Shown: positions 9,640 to 18,807, counted from the stretch's first letter. The stretch: DNA of 64,000 nt from Fibrisoma limi BUZ 3 (GCF_000296815.2 NZ_CAIT01000009.1:868001-932000); one strand, 5' to 3'. Made by a program: numbers and translations. Notes: generated by a model from the letters alone, not told the origin.

Positions 9640-9670
9640 GTCTGTGGTAAATTGGGTAATTATCACAGAC
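9640..9670. promoter_or_regulatory. Inverted repeat just before the membrane protein gene
   Basis: GTCTGTGGTAA (9640-9650) and TTATCACAGAC (9660-9670) are inverted with one mismatch and a 9-nt spacer. It ends 1 nt before the ATG at 9672. It could be an operator or an RNA hairpin over the start; the binding factor is unknown. Confidence 0.35.
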
Positions 9671-9671
9671 A

Positions 9672-10097
9672 ATGCATATAGTACGTACTACAGCAAAAGG
9701 TATTGGCTGGAGCTTACTGCTTAGCTTTCTGGCGCTGGTCATATGGGCCAACTGGGAAGAGAAACCGCTTCATGCTAAAGTAAAGCCCATCAGCATGGCG
9801 ATCTTCAATGCGGGGGATTTAGAGACAACCGCAGCCGCCACGGAACTTGATCAGCGTCTGGAACAACTGCCGGGCGTTACGGCCTGCACGGCCAATCCGG
9901 AAAGCAGACTGGTGGCCGTTACCTACGACCCCGATCAGTTGACGGAAGCTGATTTGAAACGCCACATTCAGCAGCGCTTCAAACACGTAGCGAAACCTTC
10001 CTTTGAATCAGTGGAGCCATCGGGTCCGCAGTGCCCCATCCCGGCCGAATACATTCAGAAACTTGAGCAATTCAAATATGCTTTAAACTTCCGATAA
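9672..10097 (+). CDS. Membrane-anchored protein with a heavy-metal-associated-like fold
   Basis: One transmembrane helix (about residues 12-28) is followed by a domain of about 70 residues whose pattern (LDQRLEQLPGVTAC..NPESRLVAVTYDPDQLTEADLKRHIQ) matches the ferredoxin-like HMA fold. The usual CxxC metal site is absent; only single cysteines remain (TAC, QCP). It may therefore not bind copper in the ordinary way. The haemoglobin-like lipoprotein gene follows 79 nt downstream in the same direction, which hints at a shared haem, copper or redox role. Confidence 0.55.
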   Translation: MHIVRTTAKGIGWSLLLSFLALVIWANWEEKPLHAKVKPISMAIFNAGDLETTAAATELDQRLEQLPGVTACTANPESRLVAVTYDPDQLTEADLKRHIQQRFKHVAKPSFESVEPSGPQCPIPAEYIQKLEQFKYALNFR

Positions 10098-10176
10098 ACC
10101 GCATCTTCCGGAAGTCTGCCAACGACAACATACTCTATATGTTCGTTTAGTTTCCACGTTTCATTTCTCTACAATC

Positions 10177-10653
10177 ATGCAAAAAAAGGTTCTTGCCATC
10201 GCGATGATCGCGATGAGTAGCTTCGCTTTTGTCTCTTGCAACAAGGACGACGATCAACCAGCGGCTCCTCAAACCCTTTATGAGCGCCTGGGCGGCAAAA
10301 ATGCGATCTCTGCCGTAGTTGACCAATTCATCGCAAACGTAGCCGCTGATCCCAAGATGAAGCGTACGTTCCAGCCTTTGCTGGACGACGTAGCGAAGGG
10401 TAATACGGCCCGCGTTACGTCCCTGCGCAACAACCTCATCGACCAGATTGGCCAGGCAAGTGGTGGTCCTGAAAAATACATGGGTAAGGACATGGTCACA
10501 GCGCACAAAGGCATGAAAATCACCGACGACGAGTTTAATTCACTCGTAGCGGACCTGGTAGCCTCGCTGAACAAATTCAGCGTACCCTCAAAGGAGCAGG
10601 GCGAACTGCTGTCGGTGCTGGGTGGACTGAAAGGTCAGATTGTTAACCAGTAA
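10177..10653 (+). CDS. Group 1 truncated haemoglobin-like lipoprotein
   Basis: A lipoprotein signal peptide ends in AFVSC (Cys21). The globin domain starts at TLYERLGG and has the proximal His in AHKGMKIT (His110) and the conserved ASGGPEKYMGKDM loop. In group 1 haemoglobins the B10 residue is usually Tyr (VVDxFY); here it is Ile (VVDQFI), so the classical distal network for oxygen or NO chemistry looks altered. Anchoring to a membrane outside the cytoplasm is predicted from the lipobox. It may sense or bind gas ligands or serve electron transfer. Confidence 0.8.
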   Translation: MQKKVLAIAMIAMSSFAFVSCNKDDDQPAAPQTLYERLGGKNAISAVVDQFIANVAADPKMKRTFQPLLDDVAKGNTARVTSLRNNLIDQIGQASGGPEKYMGKDMVTAHKGMKITDDEFNSLVADLVASLNKFSVPSKEQGELLSVLGGLKGQIVNQ

Positions 10654-10671
10654 TCACCTCTTTTGGTCATG

Positions 10672-10701
10672 GGTCATCAGGGCTACGCGGTCCTGATGAC
10701 C
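10672..10701 (+). terminator. Perfect 10-bp hairpin after the haemoglobin gene
   Basis: GGTCATCAGG (10672-10681) pairs with CCTGATGACC (10692-10701). No strong T tract follows, so termination is plausible but not certain. Its place inside the longest hemA reading frame argues for the later hemA start. Confidence 0.5.
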
Positions 10702-10746
10702 GTATTAACTCCTATTTCTTACCGGTTTCCGTTTGTACTCACCCGT

Positions 10747-12024
10747 ATGCGTTTTCATCTCAAAGCCATCAGTCTATCCCACCGAACGGCTCCGCTGGAC
10801 GTCCGCGAGCGTTTTGCACTCAACGAAGCTGAAACGAAGCTGTTCCTGCAAACCATTCGGGAGTTGTGTGGTATTGATGAATGGCTGGTTGTATCGACCT
10901 GCAACCGAACCGAGGTCTATTACGTAGCGGAAAACGATTACAGCGAACAGGTAGCGAAACTGCTTTGCTTTCAGAAAGGCGTATCGTATTTAACGTACTC
11001 AGCCTGCTTTCGGTACCTGACTAATCCCGATGAGGCCATTCTGCACCTGTTCAACGTATCGGTTGGACTGGAATCGAAGGTCGTAGGCGATTTGCAGATT
11101 ACGCACCAGATCAGGCAGGCGTATCAATGGGCCGTCGATGTTGACACCGTTGGGCCTTTTCTGCACCGGCTCCTGCACACGATCTTCTTCGCCAGCAAGC
11201 GGGTGGCTCAGGAAACCAGCTTCCGCGAAGGAGCGGCTTCTGTGTCATACGCCACCGTTGATCTGATCGAAACGCTGACCCAAGCCTTGATTCAGCCTCG
11301 TATTCTGCTGATTGGTCTGGGCGACATTGGACAGGACGTTTTCAAAAACCTCCTCGATGCCAATCTGGGTTCGATTACGATTACTAACCGAACCCGCGCA
11401 AAAGCAGACGCCCTGGCCGAAAAACACAATGTCCGGGTGGCTCCCTTCGACGCACTTATCGATGAGATTCAACGGGCCGACGTCGTTGTATCGTCCGTGC
11501 AGAAAAGCGAGCCATTGATCACCAAGACCTCGGTGCAGTCTTTCAACCTGACCTCTTACAAATACTTCATTGACCTTTCGGTGCCGCGCAGCATTGACCC
11601 CGCGATTGAAGACGTACCGGGTCTTGAGTTGTACAACATCGATACGCTACGTTCCAGCGCCGACGCTGCCTTGCAAAAACGGTTGGCTGCCATTCCCCAG
11701 GTTGAGCAAATCGTCCGGGAAGCGATCGATGGCTTCAATGAATGGACCGGCGAAATGAGCCTCTCCCCTACCATCCAGCGCTTCAAAGACGCCCTTGAAC
11801 AGATCCGCAAAGAGGAACTGGCACGGCATCTCAAGCATCTGTCGGCCGATGAAGCCAGCCGAGTTGACAAAATCACGTCGGGGATTATTCAGAAAATCAT
11901 CAAGCAGCCGGTGCTGCAACTTAAGGCGGCCTGCAAACGTGGGGAAGCCAACGCCCTCGCCGATGTACTTCAGGAGTTGTTCGCCCTGGATAGGCCACTT
12001 CATGCCTCCTCTACGCTTAGCTAG
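10747..12024 (+). CDS. hemA: Glutamyl-tRNA reductase
   Basis: This enzyme reduces glutamyl-tRNA to glutamate-1-semialdehyde, the first committed step of C5 tetrapyrrole synthesis in the cytoplasm. The catalytic Cys is Cys52 in STCNRTEVYY. The NADPH-binding stretch LIGLGDIGQDV is at about 188-198, and the helical C-terminal dimerisation domain follows. The frame extends upstream to 10663, but that part overlaps the hairpin at 10672-10701; starting at 10747 gives the family N-terminus MRFHLKAISLSHRTAP and the normal length of 425 residues. It converges on the DUF2911 gene with only 3 nt between stop codons. Confidence 0.93.
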   Translation: MRFHLKAISLSHRTAPLDVRERFALNEAETKLFLQTIRELCGIDEWLVVSTCNRTEVYYVAENDYSEQVAKLLCFQKGVSYLTYSACFRYLTNPDEAILHLFNVSVGLESKVVGDLQITHQIRQAYQWAVDVDTVGPFLHRLLHTIFFASKRVAQETSFREGAASVSYATVDLIETLTQALIQPRILLIGLGDIGQDVFKNLLDANLGSITITNRTRAKADALAEKHNVRVAPFDALIDEIQRADVVVSSVQKSEPLITKTSVQSFNLTSYKYFIDLSVPRSIDPAIEDVPGLELYNIDTLRSSADAALQKRLAAIPQVEQIVREAIDGFNEWTGEMSLSPTIQRFKDALEQIRKEELARHLKHLSADEASRVDKITSGIIQKIIKQPVLQLKAACKRGEANALADVLQELFALDRPLHASSTLS

Positions 12025-12027
12025 GCG

Positions 12028-12555
12028 TCATTGCTTTCTGAACGGCACGACCGCTTCGGTGTCATCCCACGCCAGCAGCATATCCTCCCCGCCCGCCTGG
12101 GGTTGGAACTCAATGGTAAACTGCTCGAGCGGTGGGTTACGTTTGCGGTTAGTAACCAGTACCCGAAGTACATCTTTTGACGAATCGTACTGCGTGCCCC
12201 ACTGGCCGGTCTGGCCGTTGAAGATCATGATCCACCCGCCTTTGAACGGAATTGACCAGAGCGAATACGTCCCGGCCTTGAGCGGCTTACCACCTATTGT
12301 CACATCCTGACCGAGTTTTATGAGCGTGGCTTCGTTTGCCCCCGTCCGCCATACTTCTTCGTATGGAACCAGCCCACCAAATATGTCGCGGCCTTTTTTA
12401 TACGGCCGACAGTAATCGACCCGGATTGCAAAGCCGTTTTGATTGACCTCGGCTACAGCTTCGGGGCTGCTTTGTTTCGTAAATAAGCGAAATCCTACAA
12501 AAGCAATTATTAACACGGCAGCGGTGATGCCCAGAATCCGTAGTGTACGTCGCAT
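12028..12555 (-). CDS. DUF2911 protein, membrane-anchored
   Basis: An N-terminal transmembrane helix (residues about 6-26) is followed by a DUF2911 domain with its typical stretches: DYCRPYKKGRDIFGGLVPY, EVWRTGANEATLI, and LKAGTYSLWSIP. The family is common in Bacteroidota and has no assigned biochemical function. The protein should face the periplasm. It stands between hemA and uvrB as a single gene. Confidence 0.75.
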   Translation of the reverse strand: MRRTLRILGITAAVLIIAFVGFRLFTKQSSPEAVAEVNQNGFAIRVDYCRPYKKGRDIFGGLVPYEEVWRTGANEATLIKLGQDVTIGGKPLKAGTYSLWSIPFKGGWIMIFNGQTGQWGTQYDSSKDVLRVLVTNRKRNPPLEQFTIEFQPQAGGEDMLLAWDDTEAVVPFRKQ

Positions 12556-12632
12556 CGATCAGTTTCGGTTAGTAGAGATGGCACCTGCAAGTTACTTGTC
12601 TCGCCCCTGAAACAAGTAATGGTGCTAAAAGA

Positions 12633-12668
12633 AAGAGGGTGTAACAACCACGGCTGTTATACCCTCTT
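12633..12668 (-). terminator. Terminator after uvrB
   Basis: AAGAGGGTGTAACA (12633-12646) and TGTTATACCCTCTT (12655-12668) pair with one G-T wobble. On the minus strand the stem runs into TTTCTTTT, so it serves uvrB, which ends 27 nt earlier. Confidence 0.75.
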
Positions 12669-12694
12669 ATTCCGTTACCTAGTACGTTTTATAT

Positions 12695-14722
12695 CTACAC
12701 CTTCTCGGCCTTCAGCTTATCGCGTAGCTGAAACAGCTCATCGCGTAGGCGGGCCGCTTCGAGGAAGTCGAGTTCTTTGGCGGCTTTCTCCATTTTCGTC
12801 TGCGTTTCCTTGATAAGCTGCTCCAGATCACCCTTGCCCATGTACTGCACCACAGGATCGGCAGCAATCCGGATTTCTTCAGGCTCAATATAGAACTGCT
12901 TCGTCTGCACCTTGGAGTCAGCTACTTTGGTCTGACCCATAATCGCTTCGCGGGATTTCAGTACGGTTGTGGGCGTAATGCCGTGTTCTTCGTTGTATTC
13001 CATCTGAATCGCCCGGCGACGGTTGGTTTCGTCTATGGCTTTCTGCATGGAGCCTGTAATCGTATCGGCATACATCAGGACCTTACCGTTGGCGTTCCGG
13101 GCGGCCCGGCCAATCGTCTGAATCAGCGAACGAATGTCGCGCAGGAAGCCTTCTTTGTCGGCGTCCATGATCGCCACCAGCGATACTTCGGGCAAGTCAA
13201 GACCTTCGCGGAGCAGGTTAACCCCCACCAATACGTCGAAATTTCCCAGACGTAGATCGCGCAGGATTTCAACTCGATCCAGCGTCTTCACTTCGGAGTG
13301 AATGTAGCGCGTTTTAATGCCCACGCGGTCGAGGTATTTACTCAGTTCCTCGGCCATCCGCTTCGTAAGCGTCGTTACCAGTACGCGTTCGTTCCGCTTG
13401 ATGCGCGCGTCGATCTCTTCCAGCAGGTCGTCGATCTGGTTGAGGCTTGGCCGTACTTCAATTTCCGGGTCGAGCAGGCCCGTCGGGCGGATCAACTGCT
13501 CAACCACCACGCCCTCGCTCTTGCGGAGTTCGTAATCGGCAGGCGTTGCCGACACGAAAACCGTTTGCCCGGCCAGGTCTTCAAACTCTTGGAATGTCAG
13601 CGGGCGGTTATCCATCGCCGACGGAAGCCGGAAACCGTAGTCAACCAGCGCCGTCTTCCGCGACCGGTCGCCACCCCACATGGCCCGAATCTGCGGAATG
13701 GTTACGTGGCTTTCGTCAACCACCAGCAGGTAATCGTCCGGGAAGTAATCCAGCAGGCAGAACGGCCGTTGGCCGGGTAATCGCCGGTCGAAGTAGCGCG
13801 AGTAGTTCTCGATGCCGGAGCAATAGCCCAGCTCGCGCATCATTTCGAGATCAAACTCGGTACGTTCCTTAATCCGTTGCGCTTCCTGTTCGCGGAATTC
13901 GTGCTCGAAATACCGAATCTGTGCGACCAGATCGTCCTGTATCTCGTGGATGGCGCCGTTCAGCGTCTCCCGGCCCGTCACGAACAGGTTGGCCGGGAAG
14001 ATAGTCACCAGTCGCTCGTCCGAGATTTTCTTCCCCGTCGATGGGTCAATCCGCTGGATCGTTTCGATCTCGTCGCCGAAGAAGATGACGCGGTAGGCAA
14101 AATCAGCGTAGGCCACGAATACATCGACCGTATCGCCTTTTACGCGGAAGTTACCCCGCTGAAATTCACCTTCGGTCCGGCTGTATAGAATCTCGACCAG
14201 CTTATGCAGAAACTGATTCCGGCTCATCCGTTCGCCTACCCCAATCCGAACAACGTTGTTTTTGAACTCTTCGGGGTTACCCATACCGTAGATACACGAC
14301 ACTGAGGCCACCACCAGCACATCGCGTCGGCCGCTCATCAATGCCGACGTTGCCGACAGCCGCAGCTTGTCGATTTCCTCGTTGATGGCCAGGTCTTTCT
14401 CGATGTACGTATTGGTGGTCGCGATGTAGGCTTCCGGCTGGTAATAATCGTAGTAGCTGATAAAATATTCGACGGCATTTTCGGGAAAGAATTGCTTGAA
14501 TTCGCCGTAAAGCTGAGCCGCCAGGGTTTTGTTGTGACTCAGAACGAGCGTCGGGCGGTTCAGTTCCGCCACTACGTTGGCGACTGTGAATGTTTTGCCG
14601 GACCCCGTCACGCCCAGCAAAACCTGGGCGGGTTCGCCCTCTTTAATACCGTTAACCAACTGCGTAATCGCCTTGGGCTGGTCGCCCGTTGGTTGAAACT
14701 CGGAGGTTAGTTTAAAGTTCAT
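12695..14722 (-). CDS. uvrB: Excinuclease ABC subunit B
   Basis: UvrB is the damage-verifying helicase of nucleotide excision repair and works with UvrA and UvrC. Walker A GVTGSGKT lies at about residues 37-44, the beta-hairpin aromatic stretch [10 protein letters not shown] near 95, motif II VVDESH and motif [11 protein letters not shown] further on, and the C-terminal UVR helix ([13 protein letters not shown]) that contacts UvrC. The frame can be read from 14767, but the ATG at 14722 gives the normal start [15 protein letters not shown] and 675 residues. No uvrA or uvrC is nearby. Confidence 0.96.
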   Translation of the reverse strand: MNFKLTSEFQPTGDQPKAITQLVNGIKEGEPAQVLLGVTGSGKTFTVANVVAELNRPTLVLSHNKTLAAQLYGEFKQFFPENAVEYFISYYDYYQPEAYIATTNTYIEKDLAINEEIDKLRLSATSALMSGRRDVLVVASVSCIYGMGNPEEFKNNVVRIGVGERMSRNQFLHKLVEILYSRTEGEFQRGNFRVKGDTVDVFVAYADFAYRVIFFGDEIETIQRIDPSTGKKISDERLVTIFPANLFVTGRETLNGAIHEIQDDLVAQIRYFEHEFREQEAQRIKERTEFDLEMMRELGYCSGIENYSRYFDRRLPGQRPFCLLDYFPDDYLLVVDESHVTIPQIRAMWGGDRSRKTALVDYGFRLPSAMDNRPLTFQEFEDLAGQTVFVSATPADYELRKSEGVVVEQLIRPTGLLDPEIEVRPSLNQIDDLLEEIDARIKRNERVLVTTLTKRMAEELSKYLDRVGIKTRYIHSEVKTLDRVEILRDLRLGNFDVLVGVNLLREGLDLPEVSLVAIMDADKEGFLRDIRSLIQTIGRAARNANGKVLMYADTITGSMQKAIDETNRRRAIQMEYNEEHGITPTTVLKSREAIMGQTKVADSKVQTKQFYIEPEEIRIAADPVVQYMGKGDLEQLIKETQTKMEKAAKELDFLEAARLRDELFQLRDKLKAEKV

Positions 14723-14872
14723 TAGCGGGTGTTGTCGAATCAGGCTAAGATACGAAAAAACGGCCATATGGACAAGGTGGATTTAGAAAAACCGGGTTTG
14801 ACATAAAGACGATTGCAACCGATTAAGCGTAATTGAGAGTATATTTGTTCACTGTTTAAATTCGATGTATTG

Positions 14873-15112
14873 ATGAATCAATCCCTCCTCAGCCGTATTA
14901 CGATCAATCCTAATATTGGTCATGGCAAACCGACTATTCGGAATAAAAGGTATCTGGTTGAGTCGATGCTGGAGTATCTGGCAGGGGGAGATACCATCGA
15001 TGATTTACTGCAAACATTTCCTGATCTGGAGCGTGAAGACCTCCAGGCCTGTCTTCTCTTTGCCGTTGAAACTATACACCTGAAAAGTGCCAACCTGGCT
15101 GCCGCAGCATGA
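14873..15112 (+). CDS. DUF433 antitoxin-like protein
   Basis: The 79-residue protein has the DUF433 pattern: SRITINPNIGHGKPTIRNKR, a strand-helix core, and the C-terminal helix with DLEREDLQACLLFAVE. DUF433 proteins are DNA-binding antitoxins usually paired with a DUF5615 PIN-like nuclease. That partner follows with a 4-nt overlap (ATGA at 15109). A TTG directly before the ATG is in frame but not needed. TATATTTG at 14840-14847 could be a promoter -7 element. Confidence 0.82.
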   Translation: MNQSLLSRITINPNIGHGKPTIRNKRYLVESMLEYLAGGDTIDDLLQTFPDLEREDLQACLLFAVETIHLKSANLAAAA

Positions 15113-15388
15113 AGTTTATCATTGATGCGCAGTTGCCGCCTACGCTTAAACACTTTTTTCAGCATCGTGGGTACGACACCATTCATACGTTGGACTTGCC
15201 TCTCCAAAACGATACGCCAGACCAGGAAGTATGTCGCATTGCGACAAGTGAGAATCGTATAGTAGTTACCAAGGATGTCGACTTCTACTATTCTTTCTAA
15301 ACTGGTATTGGTCAAAACAGGTAATATGAACACCAGAGCATTAGTTGACCTGTTTGCGAAATCCTTCGATCGATTAATATCCTTTTGA
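15109..15388 (+). pseudogene. DUF5615 PIN-like toxin, interrupted by a frameshift
   Basis: The intact first part (15109-15300, 63 residues) has the PIN-like N-terminus MKFIIDAQLPP and the acidic motif VVTKDVDFYYSF, then stops at TAA. The family normally continues with about eight more residues and then a strand like LVLVKTGN. That strand is present in the next frame: from 15302 it reads LVLVKTGNMNTRALVDLFAK and ends at TGA 15386-15388. The tail is therefore still recognisable but out of frame, with roughly 20 bases missing at the junction. The toxin is probably inactive, or a very recent loss. Confidence 0.72.
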
Positions 15389-15449
15389 CCAATCACGATT
15401 TCATAATTATTAGCCAGGACGGTATTAGTCAGGATACGTAGTGTTTTAC

Positions 15450-16790
15450 TTACACCAGCGCCTGCACGAGCAACAACACTAGAAACGTAGTCAGGCTCAT
15501 GAGCAGAGACATAACACTGTAGGTTCGTAACGTAACGGTTGTATCGAGTTGACCAAAGCGCGACACGACCCAGAAATACGCATCGTTCGCGTGTGAGAGC
15601 GTCATTGACCCGGCTCCCATCGCAGCCAGTACCAGCAGGCGGTCCCAGTCGGTCTGTACACCCAGGTGTCCCAGCAGCGGCTGCACCAGCGAGGCCACCG
15701 ATATGACCGCTACCGTCGATGAACCCTGCGCCGTTTTGAACAACACCGTCAGCAGGAACGGTAGCCACAAATTGGCCCCGATACGTCCGGCCCCCGACTG
15801 TTGGGCAAAACCGGTCAGGTACGTTTCCAGACCAATGTGTTTAATGACCTCCCCGAAAGCACCACCAGCACCGATGATAATCAGGATAGGACCGGCCTTT
15901 ACAATGGCGTCTTCCAAAGCCGTGTTCAGCAGGGCTTTATCTAGCTTCTGAAACAGGCTCAGCGCAATTGCAATCCCAACCGACAACGCAACGAGCGGAT
16001 CACCCGCAAAATTAACAGTCGCAGTTAGCCAGGCTGGGTAGGTCGTCGGATTTAACAATACGATAGGCTTTACGGCAATCAGGGCAATCGGAATCAGGAT
16101 GGCGAGAAACGACAGCAGCACCGAAGGCATGGCGACATCGGCATCCGGCGCTACGTGGGCTGTTGTTATGGGTAACGTCACGGCCTCAGTCCGGCTGTCG
16201 GCCAGTTTCGCCCAAGCGTACGCAACAACCGTCGGCGGAATGGCCAGAACGCTGCCGAGCAGAATCATCCGGCCAATATCGGCGTTCAGGATGCCGACGG
16301 CAGCCGTAATGCCCGGATGCGGAGGCACCAGGCAGTGCAGTCCGTAGAGCGATCCGGCCAGGCATAACACCAGCCGGACATGACTGTGCCCCAGTCGCTG
16401 AATAAGGGCAATGACCAGGCCGCTCAGCACAATGAAACCTGAATCGCAGAAGATGGGGAGACCGATCACGAACCCCATGAGCGTAACGGCCAGCGGAGTG
16501 CGGTGTTGGCCGACGCGGTTGAGCAGAAACGTAGCGATGCTTAGGGTCGCGTTCGTACGGTCGAGGAGGCTGCCCAGAATGGTACCAAACACGATCAGGA
16601 GCCCAATCTTGCCCATCGTCTCCCCAAAACCGGTCCGAATGTAGCCCATGACTTGTTCAGGCTTCATACCGGCCAGCAACCCAACGCCAGCCGATAGAAC
16701 AATCAGTACCAGAAACGTATGCAGTTTGACACGAGAACTCAGCAGGATAATGGCCGCGATGCTGCCCAGCAGCAACCAGATGGGATTCAT
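15450..16790 (-). CDS. Gluconate:H+ symporter family permease (GntP type)
   Basis: This 446-residue inner-membrane protein has about 12-14 hydrophobic helices and the GntP-family signatures LIVFGTILGSLLDRTNA, IGLPIFCDSGFIVLSGL, LVPPHPGITAA and a C-terminal LSHANDAYFWVVSRFG. It likely imports gluconate or a related sugar acid with protons. The start at ATG 16790 is preferred over the TTG at 16799. No gluconate kinase or dehydratase is adjacent, so the exact substrate is open. Confidence 0.9.
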   Translation of the reverse strand: MNPIWLLLGSIAAIILLSSRVKLHTFLVLIVLSAGVGLLAGMKPEQVMGYIRTGFGETMGKIGLLIVFGTILGSLLDRTNATLSIATFLLNRVGQHRTPLAVTLMGFVIGLPIFCDSGFIVLSGLVIALIQRLGHSHVRLVLCLAGSLYGLHCLVPPHPGITAAVGILNADIGRMILLGSVLAIPPTVVAYAWAKLADSRTEAVTLPITTAHVAPDADVAMPSVLLSFLAILIPIALIAVKPIVLLNPTTYPAWLTATVNFAGDPLVALSVGIAIALSLFQKLDKALLNTALEDAIVKAGPILIIIGAGGAFGEVIKHIGLETYLTGFAQQSGAGRIGANLWLPFLLTVLFKTAQGSSTVAVISVASLVQPLLGHLGVQTDWDRLLVLAAMGAGSMTLSHANDAYFWVVSRFGQLDTTVTLRTYSVMSLLMSLTTFLVLLLVQALV

Positions 16791-16916
16791 GAATAGCAAG
16801 TGGGGTTAGGTCATAGCAATATACAGCATTGACCCGTAGCGGCAAGAACCACCGGGCCGACACTGTTGTTATCTGCTTGCTGGTGAGCCCATCATCAACT
16901 CGTCAGTCCCTTTGCC

Positions 16917-17234
16917 ATGAATCATGGAACACGAACCGAATCGTTTCAGGACATAATCCGGGGCGACAAACCCGTACTGGTTGATTTTTATGCCGACTGG
17001 TGCGGTCCCTGCAAGATGCAGGCCCCAACGCTCAAGCAACTGGCCGACCGCATTGGCGACAAGCTGCGCATCCTCAAAATTGATATTGATCGCAGTCGGG
17101 CAGCCGCCCAGCAGTACCAGATCCAGAGCGTTCCGACCCTGATTCTTTTTAAAGAAGGCAAGATCATCTGGCGGCAGTCAGGCGTACAGCCACTGCAACG
17201 ACTGGAAGCGATGGTTAAACCCTATGCAGGCTGA
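16917..17234 (+). CDS. trxA: Thioredoxin
   Basis: This is a cytoplasmic 105-residue thioredoxin with the active site WCGPC at 28-32 (FYADWCGPCKM), the buried Asp region (LVDFYADW) and the cis-Pro loop SVPTLILF. No signal peptide is present. It should reduce ribonucleotide reductase and other disulfides; nrdA is 1.6 kb away on the other strand. Thioredoxin genes are often several per genome, so the symbol names the family. Confidence 0.88.
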   Translation: MNHGTRTESFQDIIRGDKPVLVDFYADWCGPCKMQAPTLKQLADRIGDKLRILKIDIDRSRAAAQQYQIQSVPTLILFKEGKIIWRQSGVQPLQRLEAMVKPYAG

Positions 17235-17371
17235 ACACGCACAACCGGGCGGCTCTGTTCTATCATTTTACCAAACAAAAACTACAGGCATTGTCTTATT
17301 AAAGGTATCCAGCCGCGCTGTTCGTGGAGCGGTTGGTAGCAGTTTTAGTATTAACATAGCTACGTGGTACG

Positions 17372-17716
17372 ATGAATGATAACCAGAAACAAGGTTTAGA
17401 CGATGTGCGGCTGGATATCCAGTCTGTAAACTTTACCGTCGACGAAGATTTTCGGGATCGGGTGCTTCAGGCGCTGGCCAAACTCCGGCACTACTATAGT
17501 GGGGATGTCATTACGGCCGAAGTGTACATGCGTGTGGAGGCCCACCAACAGAACGATAAATCACTACGTATCAAATACGGGGTGCCGGGCAGCGATGTCG
17601 TTGCAGACGAAGACGGCGAAAACTGGGATCACCTGCTGAACAACGTAACGGCTAAACTCAAACGCCAGTTAGACAAGCGGTTTGGAAACTCTCAGAACCG
17701 CTACCGGAATCAATAA
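17372..17716 (+). CDS. Ribosome hibernation factor / sigma-54 modulation family protein (short HPF type)
   Basis: The core DIQSVNFTVDEDFRDRVLQA and the later VPGSDVVADEDGENWDHLLNN match the S30AE beta-alpha-beta domain of HPF/RaiA. At 114 residues it is the short form. Such proteins bind the 30S decoding centre in stationary phase and stabilise inactive ribosomes. The first 12 residues before the core are polar. A strong terminator follows at once. Confidence 0.82.
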   Translation: MNDNQKQGLDDVRLDIQSVNFTVDEDFRDRVLQALAKLRHYYSGDVITAEVYMRVEAHQQNDKSLRIKYGVPGSDVVADEDGENWDHLLNNVTAKLKRQLDKRFGNSQNRYRNQ

Positions 17717-17720
17717 AAAA

Positions 17721-17767
17721 CGTTTTGTGGCCTGCTGTGATAGCAGGCCACAAAACGTAATAGTTTT
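17721..17767. terminator. Bidirectional terminator between the hibernation factor and the NTF2-like gene
   Basis: A perfect 16-bp stem, CGTTTTGTGGCCTGCT (17721-17736) with AGCAGGCCACAAAACG (17742-17757), has a 5-nt loop and A/T tracts on both sides. The flanking genes converge. Confidence 0.92.
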
Positions 17768-17789
17768 TTCGTCAGACGATTTCTCTTAC

Positions 17790-18272
17790 TCACTTTGCCT
17801 GCTGCGCTAACCCAAAGTCCTTCAGGTTTGTCAGGGCAACTACGTTGATGATCTTCCAGCGGCCGTCAAGTTTCTCCAGCACCCGCGACTCCTTCGAGGT
17901 CGTCTTTCCGTGGCTGTCCAGCAGGGTCTGGTCGTAGGTCACAAACGCCATGCTGCCATTCTGATGGATGGTATAGTTCGCGTTCTGCACAGTTACCTTA
18001 TCCGTCAATTTAGAACTCTTAAACTGGTTGGCAAACTGCTTTTCGAGGTTATTCCAGCCTTTGATCAGCATAAAATCACCTCCGTACAAATTAGCCGCAA
18101 AATGAACGTAGGGTTTGTGTGCCCAGGCACCCGCCCATCTTGCCTTATCGCGCTTAAAAAATCCTTCGGTCTCATCACGAAGCACTTGTTTGATAGCTTC
18201 CTGATCCGACTGAGCTAAACTACCCGTAACCGTGCCGAGCCAAACGGCAACTCCTAACAGAACGATTTTCAT
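17790..18272 (-). CDS. Secreted NTF2/SnoaL-like protein
   Basis: A signal peptide (residues 1-20, ending GSLAQ) precedes an NTF2-like cone fold: the helical start (EAIKQVLRDETEGFFKRD), HFAANLYGGD, the strand MAFVTYDQTLLD and the final GRWKIINVVALT. The pattern is of the DUF4440 / SnoaL-like group. It may bind or turn over a small ligand in the periplasm. No catalytic set can be named. Confidence 0.65.
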   Translation of the reverse strand: MKIVLLGVAVWLGTVTGSLAQSDQEAIKQVLRDETEGFFKRDKARWAGAWAHKPYVHFAANLYGGDFMLIKGWNNLEKQFANQFKSSKLTDKVTVQNANYTIHQNGSMAFVTYDQTLLDSHGKTTSKESRVLEKLDGRWKIINVVALTNLKDFGLAQQAK

Positions 18273-18432
18273 GGCCGAGAACGTTTAGTCCTCAATTAAG
18301 GTAGAGTATTTAATAGCAATAAACAAGTATTATTTTGTATTATTAGCAAATACTACGTTATGCATGCCGGCCCTAAAAACCGTTGGCTACCTCAATGGGT
18401 TGTGATACTACTCAACAAACTTGAAAAACGTC

Positions 18433-18732
18433 ATGCGCTCACTCGTGCTCCTTCTTTTCATAAGTGGCTCGGCCCTGTCAACGGGTTTTGCCCAAAGTGA
18501 TACGGTTAAAGCGAATCGGCCGGTCCGCTCCGCCCAGACTCATACGCCGATTCCCGGCGTTGACGCCCCGCTATCCGCCCCAGGTACGCTGCTCCAGTCG
18601 CCCCCGAACCCAAACGAAGCCGCTACGATTCAGCAGCAGCAGGGCAACCGGAAAACAGCCCCGCCGAGCGATCCGCGGGCTTTTGGTGTATCTATTCCCT
18701 TGGGTAAGACGAAGCGGGATACGTTACGGTAA
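18433..18732 (+). CDS. Small secreted Pro/Gln-rich protein, unknown
   Basis: The 99-residue product has a clear signal peptide (MRSLVLLLFISGSALSTGFAQ, cut after AQ) and a low-complexity mature part rich in Pro, Ala, Gln and Thr. No domain is recognised. The frame can start at a TTG at 18421, but the ATG at 18433 gives a normal signal peptide. It is followed by a strong terminator. It could be a small structural or disordered cell-envelope protein. Confidence 0.5.
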   Translation: MRSLVLLLFISGSALSTGFAQSDTVKANRPVRSAQTHTPIPGVDAPLSAPGTLLQSPPNPNEAATIQQQQGNRKTAPPSDPRAFGVSIPLGKTKRDTLR

Positions 18733-18747
18733 TGATTTGTGGAATAC

Positions 18748-18789
18748 TTTAAAACAGAAAGCCCTGGTTTCAGGGCTTTCTGTTTTAAA
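18748..18789. terminator. Bidirectional terminator between the small secreted protein and nrdA
   Basis: A perfect 19-bp stem at 18748-18766 and 18771-18789 with a GTTT loop; core AGAAAGCCCTG/CAGGGCTTTCT. The outer AT pairs give T tracts for both convergent genes. Confidence 0.92.
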
Positions 18790-18807
18790 CTTATAAATAG
18801 TACGGTA

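Noticed and set aside
9536-9724. Two small reading frames in the AT-rich gap after the esterase
   Set aside because: They are Tyr/Phe/Leu-rich translations of AT-rich noncoding DNA, overlap the next real gene and have no supporting features.
10663-10746. Longer hemA start at 10663
   Set aside because: It would run through a perfect hairpin and adds 28 residues absent from glutamyl-tRNA reductases.
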